Numbered from the stretch's first letter, positions 34,095 to 45,115 are shown. The stretch is 64,000 nt of DNA from Dromiciops gliroides (GCF_019393635.1 NC_057861.1:168246303-168310302), one strand, 5' to 3'. Program-made: numbers and translations. Notes: a model not told the origin generated them from the letters alone.

Positions 34095-34700
34095 CTATAA
34101 ATTAGTCCCATCTATTCAGAAAGCAATTTGTAATTATGTGATGAAATAACTAAAATCATCTATACCCTTTGACTCAGATATTCCCACTACTAGGTATCCC
34201 AGGAGGTCAATGGCAAAAAGAAAAGTCCTTATGTATACCAAACTATCATAGCAACATTTTTTTTAAATAGTAGCAAAGAACTAGACACAAAAGGATGCCT
34301 ATACATTGAGAATGGCTAAAAACATTGTGGCATGTGAAATGTAATAGGAATATTACTTTGCTGTAAGAAATGGCAAATATAAATACAGAGAAGCATGTAA
34401 CAGACACATAAGATGATACAAAATAAAGGAGGCAGAATCAGGGAAGCAATAAAATGACTACATCAATGAATATAATTTCAAAATACAAAGAACAGGGCAG
34501 CTAGGTGGCACAGTGAATAGAATACTGGCCTGGATTCAGGAAGTACCTGAGTTCAATCAACCTCAGACACTTGACACTTACTACCTGTGTGACCTTGGCA
34601 AGTCACTTAACACTTATTGCCCAACCAAAAACCAAAAATACAAAGAACAATAAAAATTGAACACTAAAATTATGTAACCTTATAGTGACTAAACCTGGCC
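34095..34700 (+). mobile_element. L1 ORF2 fragment, split
   Basis: ATTCAGAAAGCAATTTG, ATACCCTTTGACTCAGATAT, CCACTACTAGGTATCCC and GAATGGCTAAAAACATTGTG match the L1 ORF2 3' region. A SINE-A splits it at 34495. Confidence 0.72.
34495..34634 (+). mobile_element. SINE-A copy
   Basis: GGGCAGCTAGGTGGCACAGT to the A-rich tail. Perfect 15-bp TSD AAAATACAAAGAACA (34480-34494 and 34635-34649). Confidence 0.95.
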
Positions 34701-34858
34701 CAAAGAAAGATGGAAGAAAGCAGCTCTCCCCACTACTTTGCTGAGGTACAGGACTAGGAGTGTGACTACATATAAAGGCAGACTTTTAAATATGCTGCTT
34801 AGTTTTGCAGAGTTATTTCCCCCTCTTATTATTTATTATTGTTACAATGAGCCCAGGG

Positions 34859-35001
34859 TGGGGCAGATAGGTGGAGCAGTGGATAAAGCACAGGCCCTGG
34901 ATTCAGGAGGACCTGAGTTCAAATCCAGCCTCAGACACTTGACACTTACTAGCTGTGTGACCCTGGACAAGTCACATACCCTCATTACCCTGAAAAAAAA
35001 T
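34859..35001 (+). mobile_element. SINE-A copy
   Basis: GGGGCAGATAGGTGGAGCAG to CCCTCATTACCCTG and A-run. AGCCCA occurs on both sides. Confidence 0.93.
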
Positions 35002-35867
35002 GTAGCCCACGCCTGGTACCCTACCCCTACAACTTTTGTCCAAGCTCTCTTCTTTTTCCCGGGTTCAGGCCTGACTCACCCTACTTCTACCATTTTGTGG
35101 TACCGCTAGAGGATGGTCATTATCATAACCACGTGGCTAATTACTAAACTCTCTTTTAGGGTCCCAGAAATATCCCTACTGTGAGGAGATAGACTCCTAC
35201 TAATCACTTTTTATACCAAGTTAGTCACAATAACACTTAACTCAAACAACCAAAACATTTATTAACAAGAAGACAAAAACAGGATAGCCATTATTTTATT
35301 CAATGAAAAGCAAAAGCAGAAATGACTATGACAATCCACCTATACACTTTGGCCACATTCTTCTACTGATGTATATAGTGTCTGTGAGAAAGAGTGGATA
35401 CCCATAGAAACTTAGCAAGAAGGCAGATGAGTAGGGAGACCCATGTACGCAGGCCAACTAAAGATTTGGGGCATCAGGCGTTGATGTCTTGGTCTCCTAA
35501 GAGGCCAGTTCTGTACCATATAATTTGATTTATAATTTCTCATTATACACCTTCAAAACTGGAAAAAGTTATATATAAATAAGCAGACAGCCTTTCCAGC
35601 TCTGCAGGAGCTGCCAGAGCTTGCCCTCTGCTGGTACAGCCTTCAAGAACCCACCATCACCTCTGTGCCACCATGAGGGACCGGAAGAAGATTCTAGTAG
35701 GGGAATTACTGGTGATAATATTAGATTTCTATGTCATTTTAGGGCTTATAAAACACTTCCACATACTTTATATTAATAATCAATTTATAAAGTAATAATA
35801 AAAATTAAATGAAGTAATAATAAAATAAAGTGAATAATAAAAAATAAACATTTATTAAAGGGCCTTA
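35002..35867. other. Unclassified and single-copy stretch
   Basis: 35150-35700 looks compositionally distinct (AACATTTATTAACAAGAAG, then a GC-rich CCTTTCCAGCTCTGCAGGAG block) and may be an old LTR. 35750-35860 is AT-rich with AATAAT repeats. Nothing can be named. Confidence 0.3.
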
Positions 35868-36009
35868 TAAAGCAAGTCACTTACCCTGTTGGCCTCCAGT
35901 TTCTCATCTGTAAAATGATCTGGAGAAGGAAATGGCAAACCATGCCAGTATCTCTACCAGGAAAACTCCACATGAGGTCATGAGGAGTTGGACATGATCA
36001 AAATCAAGA
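35868..36009 (+). mobile_element. SINE-B copy, 5'-truncated
   Basis: Begins at AGCAAGTCACTTACC and ends TCATGAGGAGTTGGACATGA. Confidence 0.85.
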
Positions 36010-36330
36010 AGTATGTTCCAGGCACTGGGCTAAGGGCAGGGGTTACAAAAAGAGGCAAAAGGCAGTCCCTGCCATCAAGGAGCTCACAACTAATGAGGAA
36101 GACAATATGCATACAATCTACACAAAGCATGCTATGACAGGATAAATAGAAAATAATTAACTAATAATAATTAAATTAATAATTAACTTCCTGTAGAAGG
36201 TGGGATTTTAGTTGAGCCTTAAAGGAAGCCAGGCTGTTTGGTAGACAGAGATAAGGAAGGAGAACATGCTAGAGGCACAGACAGAGAGGATGCCCAGAGC
36301 TGAGATTGGAGTTGTTCATGGAACAGCAAA
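36010..36330 (-). mobile_element. L2-like LINE, antisense
   Basis: GTTCCAGGCACTGGGC, CCTGCCATCAAGGAGCTCAC, TTCCTGTAGAAGGTGGG and AGGGAGAACATGC-like order of antisense L2. Confidence 0.65.
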
Positions 36331-36662
36331 TAGAACAAATATCTCCTCCACCGAATAGAGGAGATCTCAGAAGTCATGTCATAACCATACTGCAAGGTAT
36401 AACACAAAACATACAATATCTTGGGCAAAATAGAGTCAGGTTGTGTGCTCTATGCCTATGCTTGTCATCTGAGTCATTAAAAAATTGCTATTCCAGCCTA
36501 TACTATGAATAGTCTACTTTTGTTGTCACTGATGAGGCAGAGTCAGCTCTTCGTGTAGGTACTTATAAAAAGAGTGAAAGAGTGGCAATGAATTTGGGGT
36601 TTTCCTAACAGTAATCAGGGTTTAACTCTAAAAGAAAATATCATTTCTGCTGCTAATTGTTT

Positions 36663-36663
<1 letters not shown>

Positions 36664-36732
<69 letters not shown>

Positions 36733-36733
36733 G
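36664..36733. repeat. (TG)n(AG)n compound microsatellite
   Basis: About 20 TG units followed by 13 AG units, abutting the 3' end of a reverse SINE-A where a T-run tail would normally be. Confidence 0.95.
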
Positions 36734-36862
36734 CAAATGAGGTTAAGTGACTTACCCAGGGTCACACAGCTAGTAAGTGTTAAGTGTCTGAGGCCAGATT
36801 TGAGCTCAGGTCCTCCTGACTCCAGGGCCGGTGCTCAATCCACTACACCACCTAGCTGCCCC
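36734..36862 (-). mobile_element. SINE-A copy
   Basis: AGGTTAAGTGACTTACCCAG to CCACCTAGCTGCCCC in reverse, with the tail replaced by the compound microsatellite. Confidence 0.92.
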
Positions 36863-37169
36863 TGCCACTAATCTTCTGATGTGATTGGGAACTACCTCCA
36901 TAAGGTAAATGTAGAAAACTCTCCAGAGGCGTCTTGAAACATTTCCTGTAGAAGGCAGAAGGAAGACATTTTACTGAGTTACCTCATCTTGGATTGGTGG
37001 AGGTACTTGGAGCACGGTAGCAGCTGTCTCTTTTCCCCTTAAACTAATATGACTGTTGCTTACTTTACCCTGTCCCCCTGACTTGTTAACAAATTATGAC
37101 ATGTGTTTGAAAGGCATAAAAGTGAAAGTGATTTAGGAAAGGGTGTCCCTTTTCATTTTAAAAACTTAC

Positions 37170-37345
37170 TGTGGAAAATCAGAGAATCAGAAAATGTTTG
37201 TACTGGGAGGACCCTGAAGGATCCTCTAAATCTGCCACCTTTAGTTTTCTCAAGAAAACAGGCCCAGAGAAGTAAAGGAATTTGCCCAGGTTCTTGGCTA
37301 AGCCAGAATTTAGAAACCCAGGCCTCCTGAAACTCAGTCCAGAAC
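37170..37345 (-). mobile_element. THER1/MIR3-like CORE-SINE
   Basis: GAGGACCCTGAAGGATCC, AACAGGCCCAGAGAAGTAAA, TTTGCCCAGG and CCCAGGCCTCCTGAAACTC in order. Confidence 0.65.
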
Positions 37346-38493
37346 TTCTTATATTATAAGACACAGCTTTCCTGGAAAAGAAAGGAAATCCAAAGAATCC
37401 AACACGCTAAGGATAAGAAAATTCATTTTACTTCTCATATCAAAACAATTAGCCTGAAGTGGTATGAAAGGAAAAAAAAGTGGGGCCCTTAGAAATCATC
37501 CACATTTCTTAAAGCTGCCCACATATTTAAAAACTCAATCAGTGACTAATTTTCTGGAATTTGGATGTGTTATTTGATTATCTAAGTCCTTTTTCATTTT
37601 GGGAAAGGTTATGATTTAGATTTGGGAACATATTTGGGGAAAAGATTATAATCAAGATTTGAAACATATTTAAAATGCAAAATGTTTGCAGGCTCTTCTG
37701 TTAACATAACATGAAAACCAAATATTTTTCTTAGTGGCAAAGCTAATTAGATAAAATTCCAGCACTAGTATAACACAAAACAATACAAGGAGTAAAGGGT
37801 TTCTTCTTTACGGGTCATACAATAAAAGGAATTCCTTCAGGCTTCATTTCAGATGAAGTCTATGTCAAATTTATAGTGGGATGTAAAATATAGGTATAGA
37901 TTATACTTGTTCTTGCAACATACCTTTGCACTGGACAGTCAGATCCTAGAACTCAGCTGAGTAGTTACTCCCTTCAGGGGACAACTCTGAGGGGGTTGAG
38001 GGTTTCCTTCCTAATATGACTGCTTATAGAGCTCCCATGACTGTGCTTCTCCTCTGGAATATTACTTAATATCATTAGCCAGCCAGACTTAATTAGCTTT
38101 TAGTTAAGAATATTTACTATGGTTGTATATGATGAACAGTTGGTACAAATCATTGACCCCAAAAGTCTGGATATACATTCCCACAAGGAAATACAAAGTT
38201 CAGAGAAAGTGGTTTCAAGCTTGAAGAAATATATGTGACCTAGGGTAACAGTTCCTGGTTGCTAGAAGTCTATTTTTCTCGCATTTGTGGGATACTCCTG
38301 AAGTTTTCCCTTAGGAAACTGGGGATTTCTTGTAAAGTAGTCTGAGCTGTTCCTCCTCACTATTGTCTAGTCTTTCCTTGACTCCCAATTTTAAACACCT
38401 GCCAAGAGTCACTTCTGTTCTGGGGACACTGGATAGGATGTCCATGGAATGCCTAAATACTCAACTTGTAAAAAATTCTCTCTAGGTCCAGGG
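37346..38493. other. Single-copy stretch
   Basis: AT-rich, repeat-poor. No gene recognised. Confidence 0.5.
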
Positions 38494-38747
38494 AAGAGCA
38501 GCTAGATGGTGCAGGGGAATGAAGTGACAGACTTGTGGTCAGGAAGACAGCTTTTTGAGTTTAACTAGCTGTGTGACCTGTGTAAGTCACTTAACCTGTT
38601 AGCCTCAGTTTCCTCATCTGTAAAATAAACTGGAGAAGGAAATGGAAATCACTCCAGTATCTTTGCCAAAAAACAAACAAAAACCCCAACAACCAAAGGG
38701 GGTCACAAAGATCTGAAAGGACTGAAAAATGACTGAACAACAACAAA
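38494..38747 (+). mobile_element. SINE-B copy
   Basis: GCAGCTAGATGGTGCAG through GGGGGTCACAAAGATCTGAA and AACAACAACAAACA. Confidence 0.9.
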
Positions 38748-38809
38748 CACCTTAGATAGGGATAGGGCTTGAGCTGTGACTTCATTGGCATGCTCAATGC
38801 CAGGATAAG

Positions 38810-38996
38810 GAAATTCCTTTTACCAATACAGGTCAGCATCTTCTTTACAACTTAGAGTCTTAGAAGGTTGCCAGGCTATTAAAAGGTTAAGTGATTTGCC
38901 CAGGGTGACTCAGTCAATATGTGTTAGAGACAAGATTTGAATCTAGGTCTTGGCTCTGCCAACAATGCTTTATACACTATGCTATGCTTTCTCTCA
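38810..38996 (-). mobile_element. THER1/MIR3-like CORE-SINE
   Basis: AGGTTAAGTGATTTGCCCAG, ACAAGATTTGAATCTAGGTC and ATACACTATGCTATGC in order. Confidence 0.65.
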
Positions 38997-39009
38997 GATA
39001 TAAAAAGTA

Positions 39010-39504
39010 GTAGGCCTCCACCAGTCGAGGACGACCATGGATCAGCGCCTTGAAGAACCACAGGCCACAGTGTGGATGTGCAGTCCGTTACGGGAGTTGC
39101 AGCTCCTGAGTGACTTATAACCGGTAACTGCCGCACCCTGTGTTGTATCTACCCCATGAGGAGTAGCTGGAGTGTCCTCTCCAGGGTGCTGGCCTGGGCG
39201 GATCAATTGGAAAACAAGCTGTTGCTCATGCAGCAGCTTTTTCCTCTCCGAGACACTGGTGGATCCAAAGGAGAGGCAGAGCCAATACAGTTTGGCACCA
39301 GTACCACCGCAGGAGTGCCAGAGAGATGTGAAGGCCAACATCCAACTGCCTAAGGGACTCCGACTCCTGATTTTTCCTCGGGGTTAATTCCCGAAGCCTT
39401 TCCCATATATGGGTATAGCCGCAAGGCAGTGGAGGTTTCAAATCAGGGTTTCCTTCCCCTAGGCGGGGTGCCTGCCAAGGGCTAACGAGCCCCACCTGCC
39501 CGAA
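39010..39504. mobile_element. Unclassified GC-rich 495-bp insertion with TSD
   Basis: A GC- and CpG-rich block set in AT-rich DNA, bounded by near-identical direct repeats ATATAAAAAGTA (38998-39009) and ATATAAAAGTA (39505-39515). Both strands carry overlapping short ORFs but no known domain. Neither end shows a poly-A tail or TG...CA. No second copy is in the window. It could be a SINE, the end of a LINE, or a retroposed transcript; the family is not recognised. Confidence 0.6.
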
Positions 39505-39515
39505 ATATAAAAGTA

Positions 39516-40054
39516 AGTTGTGGTAATAGTGGCATCACAGTAATTGTAGTGCATCACCAGGGTTGTTGTAAGGCTCAAATGCAATAATATATGATTATCC
39601 TCAATATCTGTGGTCCAGAGTTTTCCAGAGCTACAACAAAGAGCATAAATGTAGGGCAGCCCTTAGTCAGACTCATCTATGATCAGTTCAACAAACTTTC
39701 TTCTTGGTGTTTAAAGTCCTTCTCATTCTGGCTGCGTGTATGGTGCATATATGACATGTATGTGTATATGTCATATAGACCATCTCTATCAGTTTCTCTC
39801 TCTGTCTCTTTCTCTTTCTGTCTCTCTTTCTACCTCTTGAATCTGGGCTCTGCTTGTCTGTGTGGGTTGATGGAACTTACCTGCTTCTTGATTTAGCTGG
39901 CTTTTCTGGACTTACTAGACCTTCAGATATGTTAGAACTCTCTACTTAGCTAGAATCCTGGTCCTAGTCCCTTTCTGGTCAACTGTATCCACTTGTCACT
40001 TCTGCCCTGGAATGATACAGAAAAAAAATAACATCATAGAATTGCAAGGGATCG
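39516..40054. other. Single-copy stretch with CT-rich patch
   Basis: Pyrimidine-rich TCTCTCTCTGTCTC patch near 39795-39835. The ORF at 39591-39896 runs through it and has no family resemblance. Confidence 0.45.
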
Positions 40055-40063
40055 CTAGAGATC

Positions 40064-40215
40064 CTTTTTGGGGGTGAGGCAGGGCAATGAGGGTTAAATG
40101 ACTTGTCACACGGTCATACAGTTATAAGTGTCAAGTGTCTGAGGCCAGATTTGAAACTCAGGTCCTCCTGAATCCAGGGCCGGTGCTTTATCTAACTGTA
40201 CCACTAGCTGCCCCT
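40064..40215 (-). mobile_element. SINE-A copy
   Basis: Reverse SINE; TSD CTAGAGATC (40055-40063 and 40216-40224). Confidence 0.93.
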
Positions 40216-40289
40216 CTAGAGATCTTATAACCAGTTTCTACCCAGCAAGGCTGCACTTAAATCTATACGTCTTCTTCTAACCTTGGTTT

Positions 40290-40545
40290 GTGGGCTCATC
40301 GCCTCCTCCAGGAAACCTTCCTGATTACCCCTTCACCAGCTGAAAGTGATCTTTTTCCTCATCAACTTTCCTGTTGCTTCTTTTTTGTAGCTGAACATGT
40401 TTTAATTTATAAACTATCTGTCCTCTGTCTGTCTATCTAATCATTATATTTCTCTACTAATCTATAATCTCCTTAAGGGATTATCTTTTGTTTTATCTTT
40501 ATATTATCAATGCCTAGTAAGTTTAATGTACATAAATTCATTTCT
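40290..40545 (+). mobile_element. L2 3' end
   Basis: CTCCAGGAAACCTTCCTGAT, TAATCTCCTTAAGGGATTAT and ATCAATGCCTAGTAAG in L2 order. Confidence 0.65.
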
Positions 40546-40607
40546 TAAATTCAACTAAAGTTAGTTTTCAGGATACTTACTAGTTGTATCACTTTAGTCA
40601 AGTCTTA

Positions 40608-40702
40608 ACTTCCTGTGTTAAGCATCTGAGGCCGGAGATTTGAACTCAGGTACTCCTACTCCAGGGCCAGTGCTCTAATCCACTGTGCCACCTAGCTGCC
40701 CA
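40608..40702 (-). mobile_element. SINE-A copy, 3'-truncated
   Basis: GTTAAGCATCTGAGGCCGGA to CCACCTAGCTGCCC in reverse. The 3' half is missing. Confidence 0.85.
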
Positions 40703-40830
40703 GGAATACTTATATCTTTAGTGGTTACCTCAAAGGTTGGTCATAAGCATCAGCAAAAAGAGTGTTAATATATCTAAAGCAAAGATTCTTGACCTGAGGT
40801 CTGTAAAACTTGTTTGCTAAAAAATATTTG

Positions 40831-40976
40831 AGGGGGCAGCTAGGTGGAACAGTGGATAAAGCACTGGCCCTGGATTCAGGAGTACCTGAGTTCAAATCCG
40901 GCCTCGGACACTTGACCCTTACTAGCTATGTGACCCTGAGCAAGTCACTTAATCTTCATTGCCCTGCTCCCCCCCC
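40831..40976 (+). mobile_element. SINE-A copy
   Basis: GGGGGCAGCTAGGTGGAACA to a C-run tail. TSD AAAATATTTG (40821-40830 and 40977-40986). Confidence 0.95.
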
Positions 40977-40986
40977 AAAATATTTG

Positions 40987-41552
40987 GATAACTGTATTCT
41001 AATTATTAGTTTCATTTCCTACATATTTTTATGCATCTAAAAACATTATTCTGAGAAACAGTCAATAGAGGAGCAGAGTAGAGTAACTTTGTTTTCCTCT
41101 GTGGTTCTAGGTTTCACCATACTGCTAAATGGGGCCATGACACTGAAGTTTAAGAACTGGGGAGCAGAAAAAACGAAAGGCAGTCAATCAGGCGTATAGC
41201 TAACCTTGGAGGTAGAAGCTTACTAATCAATTCTTGGCCTTAGGGGAGCAGAACAAGGTAATGTTGTTTTGCTCTATGGCTAGCATAGTAAAGGAATTTG
41301 GGAAAGTCCAACATATAATTAAAAGGTAAGGGATAGACATAGCATTTCAAATTACATTAAAATGGAAGCTAGTTTAAAGATGGCAGTCACTCATCATCCA
41401 TGTGAGTAGTTATGTGTAAGATGGACAAAGTTTGCCTTTGCTCTTAATACGAGCCTTTCAGTGTAGCTTCAAGTGCTCATGATGACTAGGCAAGGGTACT
41501 ACCACTGTTCATTCACTTAATTAAAAAAAATTAAATTAAAAAAAAATTTAGC
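40987..41552. other. Single-copy stretch
   Basis: No gene or repeat recognised, except an A/T-rich run just before the SINE at 41553. Confidence 0.45.
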
Positions 41553-41705
41553 TCTTTTCTTTCTTTCTTTGGTGAGGCAATTGGGGTTAAGTGACTTGCC
41601 CAGGGTCTCAGCTAGTAAGTATTAAGTGTCTGAGGCCGTATTTGAACTCAGGTCCTCCTGACTCCAGGGCTGGTGGTTTATCCACTGCGCCACCTAGCTG
41701 CCCCT
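41553..41705 (-). mobile_element. SINE-A copy
   Basis: Tail now (CTTT)n, then GGTGAGGCAATTGGGGTTAA to CCACCTAGCTGCCCC. Confidence 0.93.
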
Positions 41706-42949
41706 AAAATTTGTTTTGATCATAAGAAAAATAGGTGTGCTAGAGATGTGGAAGTGACCCAAGATGGACAGGCAAGCTGTAGGTTGGGGTCACAGTGGGA
41801 AGTGGTCCTACTATGACCTTTCCAAACCTGAGTTCCAGCAGAATTTTGCTGTATCATAACCAAGGCAAGAGGTATTACCAAATTCTGTCCTGCCTGATGA
41901 GGTTAATAGATGTTCAGATTGGCCACTGAAGACATACTGAGAAGAGACAAGAAAATGATTGACAATTTATCATCCTCTCCACTAATGTGCTGAGGAACAG
42001 TTTTTCTATCGTCTCATAAATTATCCCCAGGAGGCTTCTATGCCATCCATCACCTAGGGAGGTATAAAAGATTCTACCCATTTGTGGATATGGAGTAGAG
42101 AATGATGATTACTATTTGATTCCCTCTTATTTGAATTTTTATGTCTTAATTAGATGCTTTTGTTATTTGATTTTCGACTGCTAGATGTTCTGATAATAGA
42201 GACAGTTGTATTGGATGGCACTTGGGTCATGTTTTGCATGATCTGGGGATCTCATACTTTTCAGGTGTCCAGTATTATGTATGCATATCCACAATTCACC
42301 TATACACTCTCAAAATCACTAGGTTACTTCCCTTGATAACGAAAATGATAATAACAAGAGCTTTCTATTTCTTGTGTTCTGCTGGGATACCTAAAATCCT
42401 TAGATTGTCTATGTGTACTGTCTTTGAGATCAATATGTTTTACTTGGATAAAGAGTATTTCTTTTAATATTATTTTTTTCCTTCTCTTCCAATTAAGTAT
42501 TCTTTGTTTCATTTCTTTAGTGAGATTTGCTGTCACAGATTTGTTTTTTATTCTGCCAATTATCTTTGCTATGCAGGACATGAATTCTGCTCTTTCATAT
42601 TTCTCATCTCTCCTTTGTACCACTCAGGAGCAGTTGTAGCTTCGTGTTCTCGTATTTCATATGCTCCTCTGTCTCATCAAGTGTTGACTCATTTTCCTTT
42701 GTTTTTCAGTATTTCCTCAATAGATGCCTGAACTTGTTTACTAGATCTGGAGGACATATTTCCTTCTGCTGAAGTTAATATTTTCCCTGTTGATTTATCA
42801 GCTTATGTTTAAGGTCTTAGGTTTTCTTCAGTAGATCTTTGAGAATTTCAACCGCCACATCCTAACCCCCCTCCATTTACCCCTGTTTCTCACTTTCTGA
42901 CTCCCTCATCTCTAAAGGTAGTTTCCCTGGGGGTTGAAACTCAAAGCAT
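41706..42949. other. Single-copy stretch, possibly old L1 pieces
   Basis: 42420-42880 (CTCTCATTAAG-like, TTTCATTTCTTTAGTGAG) is pyrimidine-rich, and ORFs lie on both strands. It may contain an old retroelement but nothing could be named. Confidence 0.4.
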
Positions 42950-43178
42950 TCATGATATATAGTGCTTACTATGTCCCAGGCACCATGCTAAGTGCCTTAC
43001 AATTATTATCTCATTTTATCTTCATGACAACCCTGGGAGGTAGGTGCTATTATTATTCCCACTTTAGAGATGAGGAAACTGAGGCAAACAGGGGTTAAGT
43101 GACTTAGGATCATACAAATAGTAAGCGTGTGAAGCTAGATCTGAAATTGTCTTCTTGTCCATCCTACCACCTAGCTGC
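42950..43178 (-). mobile_element. THER1/MIR3-like CORE-SINE
   Basis: AGTGCTTACTATGTCCCAGG, GACAACCCTGGGAGGTAGG, AGATGAGGAAACTGAGGC and CCTACCACCTAGCTGC in order, near full length. Confidence 0.85.
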
Positions 43179-43214
43179 AGAGACATATGAACATAAGAAA
43201 AAATATATATGAGT

Positions 43215-43475
43215 AGCATTTATAATAATAGCTGTCATTAATATAGTGCTTTAAAGTTTGCAAAGTGCTTTGCATATGCTATCTCATTTCCTAACAATCC
43301 TATGAGGTAAGTTCTAGTATTATCCTCTTTTTACAAATGAGGAAATGAAGACTGAGGATATTTCACTGACTTGCCCAGGGCCACACAGCTAAGTAAGTGC
43401 CTGAGGCAGGATTTGAATTAAAGGCTTCCTGACTCCAAGCCCAACACTTTCTCTACTGCCCCACTAACATTTATA
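43215..43475 (-). mobile_element. THER1/MIR3-like CORE-SINE
   Basis: TTTGCAAAGTGCTTTGCATA, CCTATGAGGTAAGTTC, CTTGCCCAGGGCCACACAGC and TTCCTGACTCCAAGCCC in order. Confidence 0.85.
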
Positions 43476-43489
43476 CTCCTAAGGAGAGG

Positions 43490-43633
43490 ATTCTTCTGGC
43501 CATTTTTAGCAATGGTTTGTATAAAGATATCAATGATGTGGTCATTAAATTTGCAGGTAACACAAAGCTGCAAGAAATAGCTAGCACACTGGATGTGTGG
43601 AGTCAGGACCTTCACAGGCTAGAACAACTGGAT
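43490..43633 (+). mobile_element. CR1/L3 LINE, reverse transcriptase fragment
   Basis: Translates as DVVIKFAGNTKLQEIASTLD, where CR1 elements have FADDTKL; the catalytic DD is replaced by GN. It continues after SINE insertions at 43727-43806, 44100-44165, 44435-44550 and 44788-45115. Confidence 0.8.
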
Positions 43634-43726
43634 ATTGTTGTTGCTCTGTCTCTTTGTGACCCTGTGGACCATACTGTCCATGGGGCTTTCTCAGCAAGGA
43701 TCCACTGAGTCACCTAGCTGCCTCCA
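43634..43726 (-). mobile_element. SINE-B copy with internal deletion
   Basis: Reverse RTE-like end ATTGTTGTTGCTCTG, TTTGTGACCCTGTGG, CATGGGGCTTTCTC, then jumps to the head GAGTCACCTAGCTGCC; the middle is lost. CR1 sequence lies on both sides. Confidence 0.85.
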
Positions 43727-43806
43727 TGAAATGAATCTAATAAGATAAAATTCAATAGGGATAAATGAAGGAAGCATGGTTAGACAGAAATTATTATGAA
43801 AAAGTT
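43727..43806 (+). mobile_element. CR1/L3 LINE continuation
   Basis: GAATCTAATAAGATAAAATT and AATAGGGATAAATG follow the reverse transcriptase region in CR1 elements, in register with 43490-43633. Confidence 0.75.
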
Positions 43807-44092
43807 CTGCATCCAGAGAAAGAACTGATAAAAAGAAGTATGTATAGAATGATTTTATATTTATATGTATATATATGTGTGTATGTACACATATTTGTGT
43901 TTAATGTAGCCATGGCGGGGCAAAGAAGAAAAATAAAGTTACATCATAATTTGATTATATTATATATTAAAAGGAATAGCAAATTCTACGTAATAGATTT
44001 GCAGTTTCATGTGCAATCTGCTTTTTATAAATTCAACTATATTATGGAAATGCTTGTGTTATTTCATAAATTAAAAATAAAAGGAAAGAAGC
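43807..44092 (+). mobile_element. L1 3' end inserted in CR1
   Basis: CATCCAGAGAAAGAACTGAT, a TATATG/GTGT tract, AAAAGGAATAGCAAATTC, TTCATGTGCAATCTGC and A-rich end, as at 11985-12160. Confidence 0.82.
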
Positions 44093-44165
44093 TCTGAGGG
44101 TTTGAGACTAAAGGTTCAATGGTCTGTATGCTTAATATGAGTCAGCAGTATGATCTAGCTACCTT

Positions 44166-44432
44166 GCTGTTTGTTCTTCTGTGACGTCATTACTCCAACA
44201 TGAATTGGATTTAAGTTAGGCAGAATTGCACAAAGTAGTCAGTCCCATTCTCTCTTCCAGAGTCAGTAGCAAGACAAAAGTCATGACAATTAACAATGGC
44301 GGGAATACAGTGGATGACCTTGTCTGATGTCTGACCTAGTTCTAAGTGCTCAATAGTACCTGCTTGGTTGCCTTTGTGGTCATTGGAACAAATTGTTCTC
44401 ATCCACTCATTATAAGGGATTTAGCCCAGCAA
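44166..44432 (-). mobile_element. SINE-C-like body or LINE 5' fragment
   Basis: TGACGTCATTACTCC, TTGGATTTAAGTTAGGCAG, CTCTCTTCCAGAGTCAGTAG and AGACAAAAGTCATGAC match 3700-4150 in order and orientation. Inserted within the CR1 element. Confidence 0.65.
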
Positions 44433-44434
44433 TG

Positions 44435-44550
44435 GGTAGATAATAGTCCCATTGTTCTCTGCTCTTGTCAGATTATTATGTTCAGTTCTGTGCATCCAGG
44501 TTTAAGGACAATAATAAATTAGACAGTATCTAGAGGAGTCAACTAGAGGA
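44435..44550 (+). mobile_element. CR1/L3 LINE continuation
   Basis: ATAATAGTCCCATTGTTCTC, TTATGTTCAGTTCTGTGCAT and AGTATCTAGAGGAGTCAA are CR1 3' motifs. Confidence 0.8.
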
Positions 44551-44581
44551 GTCAGGACCTTCACAGGCTGGAACAACTGGA

Positions 44582-44787
44582 CATTGTTGTTGCTCTGACT
44601 CTTTGTGACCCTGTGGAACATACTGTCCATGGGGTTTTCTTGGTAAGGATACTGTAGTGAGTTGTCATTTTCTTCTTCAGTGGATTCAGGCACTTGCCAA
44701 GGGTCACATATTTAGAAAGTATCTGAGGTCAGATTTGAACTCAGGTCTTCCCAACTCCAGTCCCAGAATTCTACCCACTGAATGACC
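44582..44787 (-). mobile_element. SINE-B copy
   Basis: CATTGTTGTTGCTCTGACTC through TGAACTCAGGTCTTCC to CTACCCACTGAATGACC. The 33 bases just before it duplicate CR1 sequence adjoining the SINE-B at 43634. Confidence 0.88.
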
Positions 44788-45115
44788 TTGAGTCTATGTC
44801 ATAGGAGGACTGATTGAAGGAACCAGGCTGTTTAGCCTTTGAAAGAGAAGACTTAGGTGGGACATAATAGTTGTCTTCAAGTTTTTGAAAGGCTGTCACA
44901 TGGGAGAGGGCCTAAGCTTGTTCAAGTTGGCCCCAGGGAGCAGAACTAGGAACAACCATAAAGTAGAATGGGCTGCCTAGAGAGGTCTTCAAGCAGAGGC
45001 CTGACATTTTCCTGTTGAAATGGCAGAGCTGGGATTCCTTTCATGAATGGGTTGAAGAAGAAGTCTACTGAAGAAGCTTCCAACTCTCAAATCCTATGAT
45101 TCTGACTTTGTGTTT
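44788..45115 (+). mobile_element. CR1/L3 LINE 3' end
   Basis: GAGGACTGATTGAAGGAACC, TAGTTGTCTTCAAGTTTTTG, GGCCCCAGGGAGCAGAACTA, AGAATGGGCTGCC and TCTTCAAGCAGAGGCCTG are the conserved CR1/L3 3' UTR motifs. Confidence 0.9.

Noticed and set aside
39042..39495. Overlapping 99- and 89-residue ORFs as a small gene
   Set aside because: They lie inside a 495-bp insertion bounded by a TSD, with ORFs on both strands and no known domain; high GC alone explains the open frames.
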